From Heliocybe sulcata (taxonomy: Eukaryota > Basidiomycota > Agaricomycetes > Gloeophyllales > Gloeophyllaceae), in assembly GCA_004369045.1 (NCBI GenBank), contig ML213515.1, positions 870,651 through 934,650 on the forward strand: a DNA stretch of 64,000 nt. Reading direction: 5' to 3'. The notes beneath the pieces are model-generated. The model was not told where the DNA came from, did not search any database, and worked only from the letters and a program-made list of their open reading frames with translations. Below are positions 24,858 through 36,406 of the stretch, one piece after another (position 1 is the first letter of the stretch; each line of letters starts with the position of its first letter). The position numbers were made by a program, and so were the translations under genes.

Positions 24858-25405
24858 TGCTCTCTAATAACGTCCGTACGGCTCAAGGCTACTGCTGGAA
24901 AGACGAAGAGGTGGTAGTCGACCTCTTCGGCAAACAGTTTGGGCCTATACTCTTTGATCTTACATGGTTTAGCCTGCGGAACGCACTGGTGCGCACTGGA
25001 GACGCCGTGGAAGTGTCGAAAGCGTTCTTCCTCACGATGCCTGCACCTCAGGCGGCACATCGATGCTCCCAACCGGCCTCGTGTATCGTGACCAGCACGA
25101 TCAACATATCTTCTGGCCGTCAATTTCCCTTAGCTGTTATTCGTGTTGGTCTGGTTTCGGACGTCGTCTCCGATGTTCTTGGCGAGGACCACGACAGCCT
25201 CTCCGGTCGCCGGGCGCAATCGTTTGGGCGGCAACTACAACACCGAAGATGATTTGGTGAACCTGATAAGCCTTTCTCAGCGCTCGAAAGACCTCAATCC
25301 ATATCTTTCGGCAATCCTGCTGGGACGGGCGCAAGCAGCAAGAGGAGGACGGGAAGATAGGGTAAAGAAAGACATAATATGAAGGTGAAGAGGAAGACGA
25401 AGACC
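24858..25405 (+). pseudogene. Decayed C-terminal part of a long F-box-like gene
   Basis: Plus-strand pieces 'QGYCWKDEEVVVDLFGKQF', 'KAFFLTMP', 'LPTGLVYRD' and 'NTEDDLVNLISLSQRSKDL' line up in order with residues ~390-560 of the gene at 1279-3126 ('EGYYWKDEDMVVDIF', 'KTFFLAMP', 'LPTGLVYRD', 'NNEDGSMGLIRSCQRSSDL'). At least two frame changes separate the blocks, and a short acidic stretch follows at the end, as in the parent. No N-terminal half is present, so this is a truncated, inactivated paralogue. Confidence 0.8.
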
Positions 25406-26263
25406 ACACGTGGGAGGCAGCGGACTAAAATTTCTTGTGAAAGTCTGATCCCAGAAATGAGCAAGACGAGGTGATGAAATATTTTGAAGATTGCGAGCTC
25501 GGGTGGACTCGATATTTGTACCGGTGTGTGCGAAATTACTGCCGCCAGTGGATGAAGTAAATAAACATAGGGCACAGGCCTATTTCCGTAGTAGCAACCT
25601 TGAACGTTCAGAACCTTCGAGCCAGACTATGATCATGATCATGGCAGTGGCCCGGGACGCGACCAGAAAGCCACAACACAAACAACCGCAAATTCTCCAG
25701 AGCCACATCGACTTCTGCTTGTTCCGGTGCAACTGAAATCCGCTGAAATCCGGCGACGAGTCTACTGTCCTCAGCAAGACCGCGCTCATTATAATTACGA
25801 CCGGCCACTTGGCTTCGCCCAATTTTTTGGTCATAGTATTGAAACGCATTGCAGACGGGCCGTTCAGAGATAGAATGGTCTTTCGGACGATCCTCGCCGA
25901 GCACAGAGTCTCAAATGAGACTCCCGCCTTCTTGAGCGGTCTGTCCGCACATATACTGGAGACGATTGTGATGGCGCTGCACTCTGAGCGCCCTAGATAG
26001 TCTTCTTCATGAGATCACCGGTCCACGATTGAACTCGTTTAATCCGTAAGTAATGTCATCAACATCTGGCCAAGTTACAAACCAGCCTTGCTGGATATCT
26101 GACATGGATCCTTGTCGCTTCGTCTGTATCTCTTTTGGTTGGTCTGCTTGACTGACATTCTCATCGGATGTACGAACAGACCAAGACGCCGCAGAAACAT
26201 CTCTGCGATCCTGCCTACCGGGTCGACAGGTCATAAAGCAAAGGGACTTTTATCCGCAACGGC
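25406..26263. other. Intergenic, nothing recognised
   Basis: A plus-strand frame at 25809-26000 is open, but has no recognisable family or splice context. No other signal. Confidence 0.4.
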
Positions 26264-27350
26264 CATGTCGCCTCTCGACTTCGTCGTCAGCATACTGCTA
26301 TGGGTCTATCCGGTGTTGTCAGAGCTCGGACAGCCAGATCATAGGAGACTAAAGACCCTAGTAACATTCGGTGACTCCTATACAGACATCTTGGGCCCTT
26401 GGGGATAACGGCACCGCCTGGCCCATATACGCCTCCCGCTACGGGTCTTTCAATCTCTACTCCTTCGCCCGACGTGCTCTGATTTTCCAAGTCCTGGCGC
26501 CAACACTTTCACGTCAAAGTCTGTGATTGAATATTGAGGGACAGATACCTACGTTCCTGAGAGGGATGTCGAACGGTACGGTACGATCGAGCTGGAGATG
26601 GAGGAGACATTTTTCACGCTTTGGATCGGGACGAATGATGTGGGCGTCCATGGCCTGCTCACTGGAGAGCAAAGGCCCTGCGTGACCCTGGTAAATACTG
26701 CACGATGCCACGCGGAATAGGTGTCCACTCTGTACGTCCACGACACCAGACACTTTCTAGTACAAAACGTAGGTTCCCCTGATTTGTAGTTTCATGCACG
26801 CATTCTAACATTTGCCTTGCAGATGTTGCCGCTCGAATCGACTTTCCTGTTTGCAAAGCATCGAATCTCGGTACTGGGCTCTGGATCGAAATAGTACCGA
26901 GTGGAACGTCATGATGCGGGCAATAGCTGCTAGCAGGAACGCACTCTCCAGTCTGATGCTGCAATCTCTCCCTCCCTGTATGCCTGGGGTGAGTATCGCG
27001 CGAGCTATATATCCGTGCTGCAAGCTCACATATTACGCGCGAGGTATCTTCGATCTCAGTAGACGCCACCCGAGTACTATCTCAATGAAACTGCCCCATA
27101 TAACGTGACTGCATGCGTCAACCCGTGCATATTCCCAGTGAACGGCAACGTCAGCGATAGCGCCTCGGCTACATGCACAATCGCTCAAGGTAGCGACAGA
27201 GATAGCTTCCTGTGGTGAGTATATTACCTTAGTTTGTAGTTGCAACCTTCTGACTGGGAGTATGTATGACGAGCTGCACCCATCGGAGCAAAGTGGCAAG
27301 GGACATTACTGCGACGGTCGACGGCTGCAGTCGGTGGATGAACTGGCTGA
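26264..27350 (+). pseudogene. Broken CE16-type GDSL acetylesterase
   Basis: The pieces are in the right order for a carbohydrate esterase family 16 enzyme but in several frames: block I 'VTFGDSYTD' with the nucleophile serine, 'NGTAWPIYASRYGSF', 'TLWIGTNDVG' followed by 'LLTGEQ', 'RYWALDRNSTEWNVMM', 'EYYLNETAPYNVTACV', 'TCTIAQGSDRDSFL', and the catalytic Asp-His block 'YDELHPSEQ'. In-frame stops follow the GDSY block and interrupt the stretch after 'SFARR', and a TAG follows the 'VTLVNTARC' stretch. Some gaps could be introns, but not all lesions can be spliced away in a consistent phase. CE16 enzymes remove acetyl groups from hemicellulose oligomers outside the cell. The N-terminal hydrophobic stretch would be the former signal peptide. 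Confidence 0.75.
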
Positions 27351-27503
27351 ACTAGAGCAGTGCGCAGATCGAAAGGGTCATATCCCAATAAATTTATAGG
27401 ATCGTCTATACAGGCAGTATTTTCCTATGAATACTTGGCATATCTACATGTACAGTATAGCGTATAAATAACAGCAACCCAATCCGTCCCGTCCCAACAG
27501 CAT

Positions 27504-29352
27504 CTAATTCGCATCAAGCGACGACGCCGTCGACCTAACGAGCGCCGCCTTTTCCGACGAGCGCGGCACGAACCTGCACTTGAACGTCTGGCCGGTCCCG
27601 AGGCTGACGTTCTCGGGCAGGGGCGACGCCTCGTCGGGCGCGAGCGTGAAGGCGGAGAGGAGGTTCGCGGCCATGATGAAGACGGAGCGGTAGGCGAGGT
27701 GGCGGCCCGGGCACATGCGGCGGTTGAAGCCGAAGGCGTACAGGCGCGCGTCGCGCGCTTGCGGGAAGCGGCCGTCCCACCGTTCGGGCCAGAAGTCCAT
27801 GGGCTTTGGGTACATGGTTTCGTCGTGCAGGATTGCCCTGGGAAGGAGGGGCGTTAGTGACACTCGGGTTTGGACTAGGGCAGGTACGCACCATTGGTTG
27901 GCGACGATGATGGAGCCTTTGGGGATGAACATGCCCTCGTAGATGTCGTCCTGGATGCACGCGTGCGCTAGACCTAGGGGAGCGACGGGCATCCAGCGGA
28001 GCGTCTCGAGAACGCACCAGCGGAGGTAGGGCAGGTGGTCCTCATCAGCAAAGGTCGGAAGGCGGTCCCTGCCGACAACAGAGTCGATTTCAGCCTGGAG
28101 CTTCTTTTGACACTCGGGGTGCATGAGCATAGCGAGGACGAACGAGGCCATGGTGCCGAGAGTGGTGTCGACCGCGGCGCCGTACATGATCCCAGCGGAC
28201 GCTGCCTGAGATGAGCAAAGTGCGGGACTGGGTAAGGGAGAGATGGCGTACGTACCCTTGATGATGTACTCCTCGTCGTCGGAGCCGGTGATCTGGCCTT
28301 TCATCTCGAGCAGTCTGCTGGCGTAGCAGGGCTTGATGGCGCCTTTGGCCATGCGCTCCTTGAGCTCGACCCAGGGCGTGTTCCGGATAGCCATGTGACC
28401 GTCCAGCACCTTCTTGACAAAGGGCCTGTAGTTGGTACCAGGGAACCAGTCAGGCATGTATTGCACTGTGGACAACGTGGCGTCAGAGTCCTGGTTTGTT
28501 TAGTATGATACTGGAGCCACTCACGCCATGGAATGAAGTTGACGACGAAGGCGGTGGGGGTGACAGCGATGAGGTTGTTCGGTATGGCGGCTTCGTTGAT
28601 CTCGACGAGGTGGTCGTCGTGCGTGGTGACTTTGTGGTCGTAGGTGACGCGTAGGATGATGGACCCAGCAGCACGGCGCATGTGGAAGAACCACTGATCG
28701 GGGGACTCTAGAAGGTGTTCAAGGCACTCGTAAGTCTCCTGCTCCTGGATGTCGCTGTAGTCCTTGACGGCGGTCGGGTTGAAGGCGGCATTGACGACCT
28801 TGCGGTAGGTGCGGAACTCCTCGTCGTAATCCATTCCCGGGAAGTGGTGGTCGGTGGATCTGAGCGATGGAGTTAGTCATTGATATTATCTGGCAGAGGG
28901 GAGTACGAACAATCTCCGGATGACACCGGGGTTGCGGTCGGAGTAGATGTTGCCACGCTTCTCGAGGAGTTCATTTGTAGCATGTGCAGTGTTGAGGACG
29001 ACGACGCGGTTGCCGAACGATTCGAGTGAGAAAACAGGACCTGCGTACTGCTGAGAATTTTCATTCGTTATAAAGCATACTAAAGCACATACCGTAGATC
29101 TTCGACCACTTCTTGTAAGTGATATGTAAAGGCTCCTTCTTGCCATCGGGCAGCTGGCGAAGGTTACCAATGATAGGATCACCCTTGGGCCCTGTAAACG
29201 AGGTTAGTAATAATGCATATAAAGTGTACAAGGTAAAGCTCACCCGGAGGGTAAGGCAGACCGCCGGAACGTCTGCGGTGGCTTGCCCAGCGATACACCA
29301 GGAGACCCGACACAAATACTAAGAAAAGGAGTGCCTGTGTCTGGAAGGCCAT
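27504..29352 (-). CDS. Cytochrome P450 (P450-1), 508 aa
   Basis: Seven exons: 29352-29244, 29191-29093, 29040-28911, 28859-28525, 28465-28256, 28201-27892 and 27837-27504. The N-terminus is a hydrophobic membrane anchor followed by a 'GLPYPPGPKGDPIIGN' proline-rich hinge. The I-helix has 'AAVDTT' (about 303-308), the K-helix 'ETLR' (360-363), then 'FWPERW' and the heme loop 'FGFNRRMCPGRH' with the thiolate cysteine near 440. The usual FGxG is FGFN here, a non-canonical Gly-to-Asn change, but the Cys and the Arg are kept. The length is normal for basidiomycete microsomal P450s. It is related to, but clearly diverged from, P450-2 just upstream (shared 'PWL..(V/M)PDW' region). The substrate is unknown; it may be accessory to the terpenoid cluster. 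Confidence 0.92.
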
Positions 29353-30230
29353 AGCGAGGATACCAAGGGGGACCTAGTGGATGAAGGAGTCGTGGTCTGA
29401 AAGAAGCCCTGGCGGCAGCAAAGCGAGAGACTGGCTTGAACACGATTATAACCAGCCAGGGAGGGCCGAGATCGCGAATGGGCGGTGCGGTTTACGAATC
29501 TTTCGCGCGCAAAGGGTGGCGAATACCTGGTTTGCCCGCCATGTTCGGGCACATTGTTTCCGGACTTGGACGGATTTGCGCCGGGCTGGATTCTTGCGTT
29601 TAGCGGAGTGATGGGCCTTTGCGCTTGTGCGGCCTGTGCAGTGCAGGAAGAGAGTTGCGGCCGTGCAATGGTGAAGGCGTACCGTGGGAATGTACTGATG
29701 GTGCGGAGGCGTTTGCCACAATCCCTTGCGTGGCTTTTACGGATCGGGACCAGGCTGTTCAACGGTACCAGAGGTGTTCTACTAGAACGTGATCATGATA
29801 CCAATGAACAAGGAAAGAGCGTGTATGACTTGGCTCTGACCGATGCGTCAACACCAGAACTCTAAACGTTGTGGTCCAATTTCAAAGGGCTGCCACCGCA
29901 GAAGATCTTTCTTATCTAACGTTTGAGCCCGAACAATTCCCTCACTTGTCGGTTCCGAGTGTGAAGGAGGCTTTTGTCTCCGATAGAGGTAGTGGACCTC
30001 CGCGTCCTAGAATTCCTGACCCTTACCGTCTGGCGAGAGAGGGAATGGAGCAGCTATGAATATCACTGATGAGAGCAAGCATGTTCCCAAGAACAAGCCA
30101 GATTATATTTCCTAGGGCACAATTCGTGATTACAGGGCGGTCCGCCTATGTTTGCGTTTACAGTCGTTGCGAGATAGAACCGGTACATATCATAACATCA
30201 CAATCGTCCTAAAGGCCCAAAGGAAACGCC
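29353..30230. other. Promoter side of P450-1 and spacer
   Basis: Contains the upstream region of P450-1 with a TATAAT-like word on the minus strand near 29445. A plus-strand frame at 29485-29865 is open but resembles no family. Nothing else recognised. Confidence 0.4.
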
Positions 30231-32197
30231 TTAATGGTTTCCGGACATCACGCCCTTGGACCATGCGGCCTGCTGAATCAGCGCGCGAGAGTTCTCGCGT
30301 CTGGGCTTGATCGTGCACTTGAACGGCTTCGGGTGCCTATGAAACCTTCAGGACACGAACAGGATAGTTTACGGTTGAATTACTCACCTGACAGAGTGCT
30401 CCGCAAAGGTGCTGTCAATGGGGATTTCCTTCCCCTTCTCGTCCACCGCGGGCGAGACCTTGAAGGCGTAGAACAGGGATGCAATAGAGATCCAGATATT
30501 GTTCTCCGCAACGTCCTTGCCAGGGCATACTCTGCATCGGATAGTCAGCATACGGACAACGCGAGCAGCGCGAGGGACGATTACCTCCTCCCGAAACCGA
30601 ACGCCGGGCCACGAGGGTCAGGCTGGGGAGAGCGCCCCTCGCCCGCGAGGAACCGGTCGGGATCGAACTGCTCAGGATTAGGATAGACGTCCGGGTCGTA
30701 GAGCATCGCGTACGCGTTCGCGATGATCATACTGTCCTTCGGGAGGAGATACCCATTGTACACGTCGTCCTGGCACAGCCTGTGCGGCACACCCACGGGC
30801 GTCGTCGCGCCCCACCGCAGCGCCTCCGTGACGATGCACTGCAGGTAGGGCAGGTGCTCGCGGTCTTCGAAGGTCGGGAGACGCTCTTTGCCGACGACGA
30901 TGTCCATCTCGGCTTGGGCGCGCGCTTGGATGATGGGGTTGAGCACCATCGCGATGAGCGCGGTGAGGAGCGCTGAGAATGTGGTGTCGAAACCGGCGGA
31001 GAAGGTGATGGCGGCGGTGTCACGGACGCCGTCGTTATCCTGGCCCTTGGTATCTTCCAAGAGAGCCGTGCAGTAGCAAGGCGTTTCGGTTCCCTCTGCC
31101 TGGGTGGAGGATCAGTCTCCGGTTTCATGATGGGCGTACTCTGATTGGACTTACCATTCTTTTCTGGACTTCTTCGAACGGCCTGTTCACGAAGGCGTGC
31201 ATGTCGTCCTTTGTCCCTGGCGGGAGACGCTTGAAACCGGCGCCTGGCATCCAGTCGGGAACGTGTCTCACTGGGTCCTTCAGTTAGAGTAATTGCAAGC
31301 AATAACAAGACAGGTACGCACACCATGGGAAGAAGTCGACAATGTGCGCACCCACGGCGCCCGCTGCGTCTATGGTAGCCACTCCCTTCTCTGCGATCTT
31401 GATAAACTCGTCGTCCTTGGACTTTACTTCGTGGCCGTAAGACATCATCATCGTAATACCACCAGCCAATCTAGATACGGCATTTCAGTCATGATGACGA
31501 CTGGCGGCAGAGCGATTTGGTGCGTACCGTTTAAAGTGAATTTGGTAGTTTTCAGGGTCCTCTAACAAGTCGAACAGAGTCCGGTGCACCTCCCTAGTCT
31601 GAGTCGCATAGTAGTTGGGAAGACGGCGCTTGCGGAAGTACTCCTCGAGGTACCTCCGGTGACGCTTGAATTTCTCGCCGTAGTCCATGATCGGGAGCGC
31701 CCATTCCTTGAACCAGATTTCAATACCAACATGCGATGACCTCTGAATGATCAACTCACCCAGCCAATTCTACATCAAAGCAAGAGATGAATAAGCGTGT
31801 TGCAATTCAGGACGTTTCGAGGCGACTTACACATCGTGCGTCATAGCAAAGTACGGTCTGTTTGAGTAGATCGCGCTCTTCTTGTCAAGCAAATCATGTG
31901 CGGCCTTTGCCGAGTTGAGAACAACGATGGATCGCTTGAAGGTGTGGAAGTACAACATATCACCTGTGCACAGATCATGAGCGACACAATCTCTCGCTCA
32001 CAACCGCGGAGTGTCTCACCATACTTCTTCCCCATCTCGTTGAACCCTATCCACGCCGCATGCTGCGGAATATGCTGCACATTCCCAATGAGAGGAAGCG
32101 AAGGCGGGCCAGGAGGGGTGGGCAAGTTATTCGCGCTCTTCCTCCGTCTATAGAGAACGACCAAAACCGCGAGCGCGACAAGGATGGCGTACAGCAT
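30231..32197 (-). CDS. Cytochrome P450 (P450-2), 509 aa
   Basis: Nine exons: 32197-32020, 31963-31831, 31769-31760, 31706-31528, 31470-31322, 31270-31155, 31099-30585, 30531-30388 and 30336-30231. All phases agree. Exon 3 is only 10 nt. The N-terminal anchor 'LVALAVLVVLYRRRK' is followed by 'PTPPGPPSLPLIGN'. Key motifs are the I-helix 'SAGFDTTFSA', the K-helix 'EALR', 'DPDRF' and the canonical heme loop 'FGFGRRVCPG' with the cysteine near 429. It is a microsomal monooxygenase, tandem to P450-1 on the same strand with 0.9 kb between them. The last exon (basic tail ending 'KGVMSGNH') is supported by a good acceptor and restores the usual 'HPKPFKC.I.PR' C-terminus. The substrate is unknown. Confidence 0.92.
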
Positions 32198-32731
32198 GGC
32201 TAGAGAACGGAGGAGACGACGACAAAGCGCGAGCGTTCCGTCCGTATGTATAGCATGGGACGCGACCGATTGATACGGCGGCGCTGCCCCGCATACGATG
32301 TGCGGTTGCACAGCATGCGCGATGGTTAGAGTTACGGTTCAATCCAGCTAAGATGGGCCCGACTCCCACGGGCACTCGAGCGGAAGCGGGCGCTTCTCTA
32401 GGAACCATCAATCGCGCTGTGTATCCTCCTCCGTCGTGGACTCGGAACCGAAGAGTCGGGAATTTGCGGTGAGTGGTCTCTGCAACAGGATGGGCATGGA
32501 GATTGTATTAAGAGTGTGGCCTCGAGGCCTTGCGTGAGGTGAAGGAGTTGGAGCATAACGAGTGTATTTCACAGTATACAACACAACATTGTAATAAATA
32601 ACCATTTTACGATCTAAACAATACACACAAGACCTGTTGTGCCAGTACGACTTCCGTGTCTGATATGTTATAGGTAATGAGCGTACGTATGTAGCAGCGA
32701 ACCAAATCGCAGTCCGTTAAATAAATCATCA
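32198..32731. other. Spacer between P450-2 and the FSH hydrolase
   Basis: Upstream region of P450-2 (a TATACATA word on the minus strand at 32245-32252, about 50 bases before the ATG) and the 3' side of the hydrolase gene. No exon recognised. Confidence 0.4.
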
Positions 32732-34335
32732 TCAACCTGATCTCGACCCAGACAATGAACCCAAATTGAAAAACCGTCTCCCAGAGACCCACAATAACAC
32801 AGGCAGCACAAGCAATAAGCGCCACTGATGAGGCAAAAAGAACGATGCGAAGAAGATGACGTGCCAATAGTACGACGTGAAGATCTGGAGCTCGGACACC
32901 TGCCGCTGCAGGTCCGCGACTGTCTGCGCCGACTGACGCGCCGCGGGAGCCAATGCGTAGTACGGATAAGGATGGTGAAGGTGGGACTGCGGCGGTGGAG
33001 GGAGGGGGTGCATGAGCTGCGCGAGCGCTGCAGGTGTCGGCATCTTCATCTCTCCGAAGCGGCGCGAGCGCGGGTCTGTCGGCTCGACTTTGAGCTCCTC
33101 GACCTCGTCGAATTTGGGATGGAACTCGTCGGGTGCGAGGTCCAGGTCTGTGATGGAGCTCGCTGGGGAGGAGTCGCTGTCGAAGGCAGTGACAGAGCTG
33201 GCGGGGGACGAGACGGCGGGAGAGATAGCAAAGTCGTTGGGATTCTGGATGAAGTCCGCGAAGAGCTTTGGCCACTGGCGTTTGTTGGGAACAAAGTGAC
33301 CTGTCATAGTCATTAAGCACCGAGTAATGATTAATAGCAAGGAAGACGCGCTACGTACCGCCAATGTGATACTCTACAGCTTGCGCTGCGCTCTTCTTTA
33401 GCAGAGGGATAGTATCTTCCTCGCGGATCACGACATCATTGCGCCCGAGGATGTGCAGGCTCGGAGTGTTGTACGACGCTGCAAAAACGATATCACCGAT
33501 GGAGCACGGAGGAACGAATCCGGAGACGGCGACGCAGAATCGGCTGTTGTAGTTGGAATGCAAGTCAGCATAGAGCGGGTATAAGTATGACCATAAGCAC
33601 TCACAGAGGTGGGTGGATGGCGACGCCGTTCTTCGTGAATTCGGGGAAGAGGTAAGGACGTTCGAGCTGGAAGAGCTGTCAGTCTCGGATCAATCACCAA
33701 CCACAGGAGTTGTCTCTTACGATCGCGGACACTGTTGCTGCCATGGAGGCCCCTTGACTGAACCCGAAGATACCCTGTCGTGAGTTTGGTCAGCAAGCGC
33801 AGCAGCAAATACCGGAGCGTCAGGAAACCCACTTCGAACTCATTGGTGGCCAGTACGTCCCGAACGGCGCGAAGCCCTTCTTGGATACCAGGGCACTTTG
33901 ACCGCATTTCCGTGATGTGCCACCATGCCCGAGGCGCGCTGTCAGTGTCGGACTCGTACGATATCACCTCATTCTCCCGCGCTTCGTTGACGGAGGAGCG
34001 CTCGGGTGGGAGGTCCGTCGGCCAAAGAATATGGGGGGCGTTCAAGTACACTAGAGAATCCAGTAGAGTGAGGAGTAAATCGTGCTGGGTACAGACGTGA
34101 ACTTACCGAACTCGATGTCTGGACATAATTTGCGTATTGCTGCAGTCTGTGCTCATCAGTTAAACCTCAAGACCGAGGGAAGGAGTAAAGAAGTCAGCTA
34201 ACCCGATTCCGCATGACGTTTGCGTTCTGAGAATGCCTGAAATTTCCAAGCGGTCAGACGGTCTGCAGGACAAGTGATTGGCGTGACGAAGCCTCACCCA
34301 TGCAGCATCAAGACCTTTCTACGAGGAGCTGCCAT
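32732..34335 (-). CDS. FSH-family serine hydrolase with membrane-anchored C-terminal extension, 402 aa
   Basis: Eight exons: 34335-34298, 34236-34203, 34146-34107, 34050-33833, 33774-33721, 33675-33605, 33543-33359 and 33300-32732. The N-terminal ~225 residues form an FSH1-like alpha/beta-hydrolase: 'KVLMLHGHSQNANVMRNR', 'YLNAPHILWP', nucleophile elbow 'GFSQGAS' (Ser about 116), 'HILGRNDVV' (Asp about 188) and 'GGHFVP' (His about 215), a complete catalytic triad. The last exon adds ~180 residues unlike the core: a Ser/Pro/acidic low-complexity region, a His/Pro/Tyr-rich patch, a short helix 'ADLQRQVSELQ' and a hydrophobic C-terminus that would span the membrane. FSH enzymes act on small esters or thioesters and appear in some fungal biosynthetic clusters. 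The substrate is unknown. Confidence 0.88.
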
Positions 34336-35476
34336 TGCGACTGTGCTAATGTAGGAATATAAAGATGGCTATCTGCGAGGAATATATACCATGAGGATGA
34401 GATGACGAGCGGCGCACGGTGCGGACCGACGACTTACAGATAGACGGGAAGCAAATTGAAATCAGAACGATAGAGGAAAGAGAGGTCTATGTTCTTGTGC
34501 CCAAGTCTAAGCGGAAAGACGCAAAAGAAAGGAAGGAGAGAGAGGAGAGAGATAGAGGACTGAGTCCTTGGAAGAGCAGGACGGAGGTTCGCACAGAGAG
34601 GCCGCAGGCGAGGTATATGTAACGGTTGACACGCCCGCGAAGACGCATCGCTATTGGGCAGCCAATGCGGAGGAAGGGGACCGCGGACGCGGTGACGATA
34701 CGGGCGGCCTGCTTTGTGGCCTGCACCGGAATCCGATCTATCAAACCGCCCTGAGGCGGGTAGGCACCAAACCGAGATGCAATTCTGGCTCCGGGTCAGG
34801 TCGCCTAGCAGATGTGATCTTGACACGGCGAGGCTGCGGCCGTATGTTTGCAAGTTGTTGATGGGCGCTATAGTGGTAGCTGGGGTCTTGTCACTGCCCG
34901 CTACTACTGAAGCGGAAGGCGTAAAGCACCGCGTATCACAGCTTGCTGCCGAGGGGAAGGGATCGACGAAACAAGGCGCCATATTGAGTTTTCATCCATA
35001 TTGAGCGACCGGTCCTGGGCCAGGAGTGTCCGGGCGGCGAAACGGCCATGCTATGCCACCCGTACATCCCAAACATTGATGTATCGTTTCCGACAATGGC
35101 AGCGACGGAACGTATGGATGATATCTACGGTCGCATGTTGGCAAATTGAAGTTCGTTCCCGCCCCAGACTGGCAGGTGAAGCGTTGGAATAAGCTGCGCT
35201 GGTGGGAAGATGGTCGGCGTTGCCCATGAATACAAAGAGTGGGCCGAGCATGATATCTAGGCCAACATATGCGTACATTGCGGACGCCAGTGGCTAAGTC
35301 GTGGAGGTAAAGGAGCCCCGCATTGTCAGAAAGTGTGTGGCTGCGTGGATTTGAGGTTATTTGTGGCAACCAATCTGCAGGTTATTGGATTCATTCTTGC
35401 TTCGCTCTTGATATCAATACGTATCTTGTATCCGCTCATCAGTACTCAGTTATCAGGCAGCTTAGTCTCGCAAGCC
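34336..35476. other. Intergenic, nothing recognised
   Basis: Upstream region of the minus-strand hydrolase and of the plus-strand F-box gene. A frame open upstream of 35477 encodes a hydrophobic stretch, but contains no ATG, so it was not joined to the gene. Confidence 0.4.
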
Positions 35477-36406
35477 ATGTTTTCATCTCTACTGCCTGAG
35501 CTGTTGGGAAGGATTGTCTTATTAGCGTCCGTGGATGGTAGCGGGCGCACAGCGGCTGCCCTGCGCCTGACGTCGCGATATGTAGCCGCTGTTGTCGAAC
35601 CTTACAGGTTCTGCTCTATGGCAGTGGAGGGTGCAGATAGGATTCAGAGTCTCGCGAGCGCCATCAGGGATGCGGACTTGCAAACAAAAAGTCACTACCG
35701 TCATTTACTCATGTCGGACGTTACAAAGGACTTTCGCACTACTCTGGAAGGTCTAGGAGCTCCGGCGTCTGGCAACGGCATATTTCGATCCGCTGGAGAG
35801 GCTGCTACTTCTTCTATGCGCGACCTCCTGGCGCTCATTGCACCAACGCTTGTGACATTCATTCTCCTGTCGTACAACAGCTCCTGCGAACTGCAAAATT
35901 CAGTCTTCTCAGCCGACTTCGCTCAACTTCGACATTTCTCTGCTCATATTAACGGTGCTGCTCGGCGCGAGTATCCGGCATTTGGTATCAACTTCCCTAT
36001 GCTATTAAGCCTGCATGTATCCGCGGGTCTTTCTATGAACAGCGAGGCTCTTGTATCAAACATCTCCGCTCCATCCCTCTTCGCCATCCGTCTTGGTGAA
36101 CTTCAGCTAAAAGTCTCCAGCATGTTACTGGCATATTCCATCCTGGGTGCCCTTCTTCCCTTGTACTCCGGCCGCATTGCAATGTCGCCGGATGCCTTCC
36201 CGAACCTGAAGCTCTTGGTGGTGCAGCTTTTCTCTGCAGAGGAGAGCCTGGAGCAGTGCTACGGTTTCACAGAAGACATGAGATCCTGGGCCGCCTATAT
36301 TGAGGATGAAACCAATCGGAGGCTCGAAGTATTGGTAGATGCTCCTCGTGTCACAAGCATGACGTTGAGAGAGGAGTGGACGGATCTTCTAGGAGAGTAT
36401 ACATGA
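35477..36406 (+). CDS. Short F-box-like protein, 309 aa
   Basis: The single-exon frame starts at the first in-frame ATG (35477). The N-terminus 'LLPELLGRIVLLASVD', followed by 'ALRLTSRYVAAVVEPYRF', is an F-box-like domain of the type common in polypores ('LPPELLxxIFLLAS...LRLVSRYxxxxxEPYxF'). A leucine-rich middle part with 'HYRHLLMSDVT' and 'LIAPTLVTFILLSY' follows. The C-terminus ends 'LREEWTDLLGEYT', shorter than relatives that end in a W-rich segment. It belongs to the same short family as the gene at 62473-63408 and the degenerate copy at 63.7 kb, sharing 'R.LLMSDVT.D' and 'L(I/V)APTL'. Presumed SCF adaptor, target unknown. Confidence 0.75.
   Translation: MFSSLLPELLGRIVLLASVDGSGRTAAALRLTSRYVAAVVEPYRFCSMAVEGADRIQSLASAIRDADLQTKSHYRHLLMSDVTKDFRTTLEGLGAPASGNGIFRSAGEAATSSMRDLLALIAPTLVTFILLSYNSSCELQNSVFSADFAQLRHFSAHINGAARREYPAFGINFPMLLSLHVSAGLSMNSEALVSNISAPSLFAIRLGELQLKVSSMLLAYSILGALLPLYSGRIAMSPDAFPNLKLLVVQLFSAEESLEQCYGFTEDMRSWAAYIEDETNRRLEVLVDAPRVTSMTLREEWTDLLGEYT

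Noticed and set aside
32325-32360. tRNA-like 'GGTTCAATCC' T-arm sequence
   Set aside because: No matching acceptor stem, D-arm or anticodon arm could be drawn around it.
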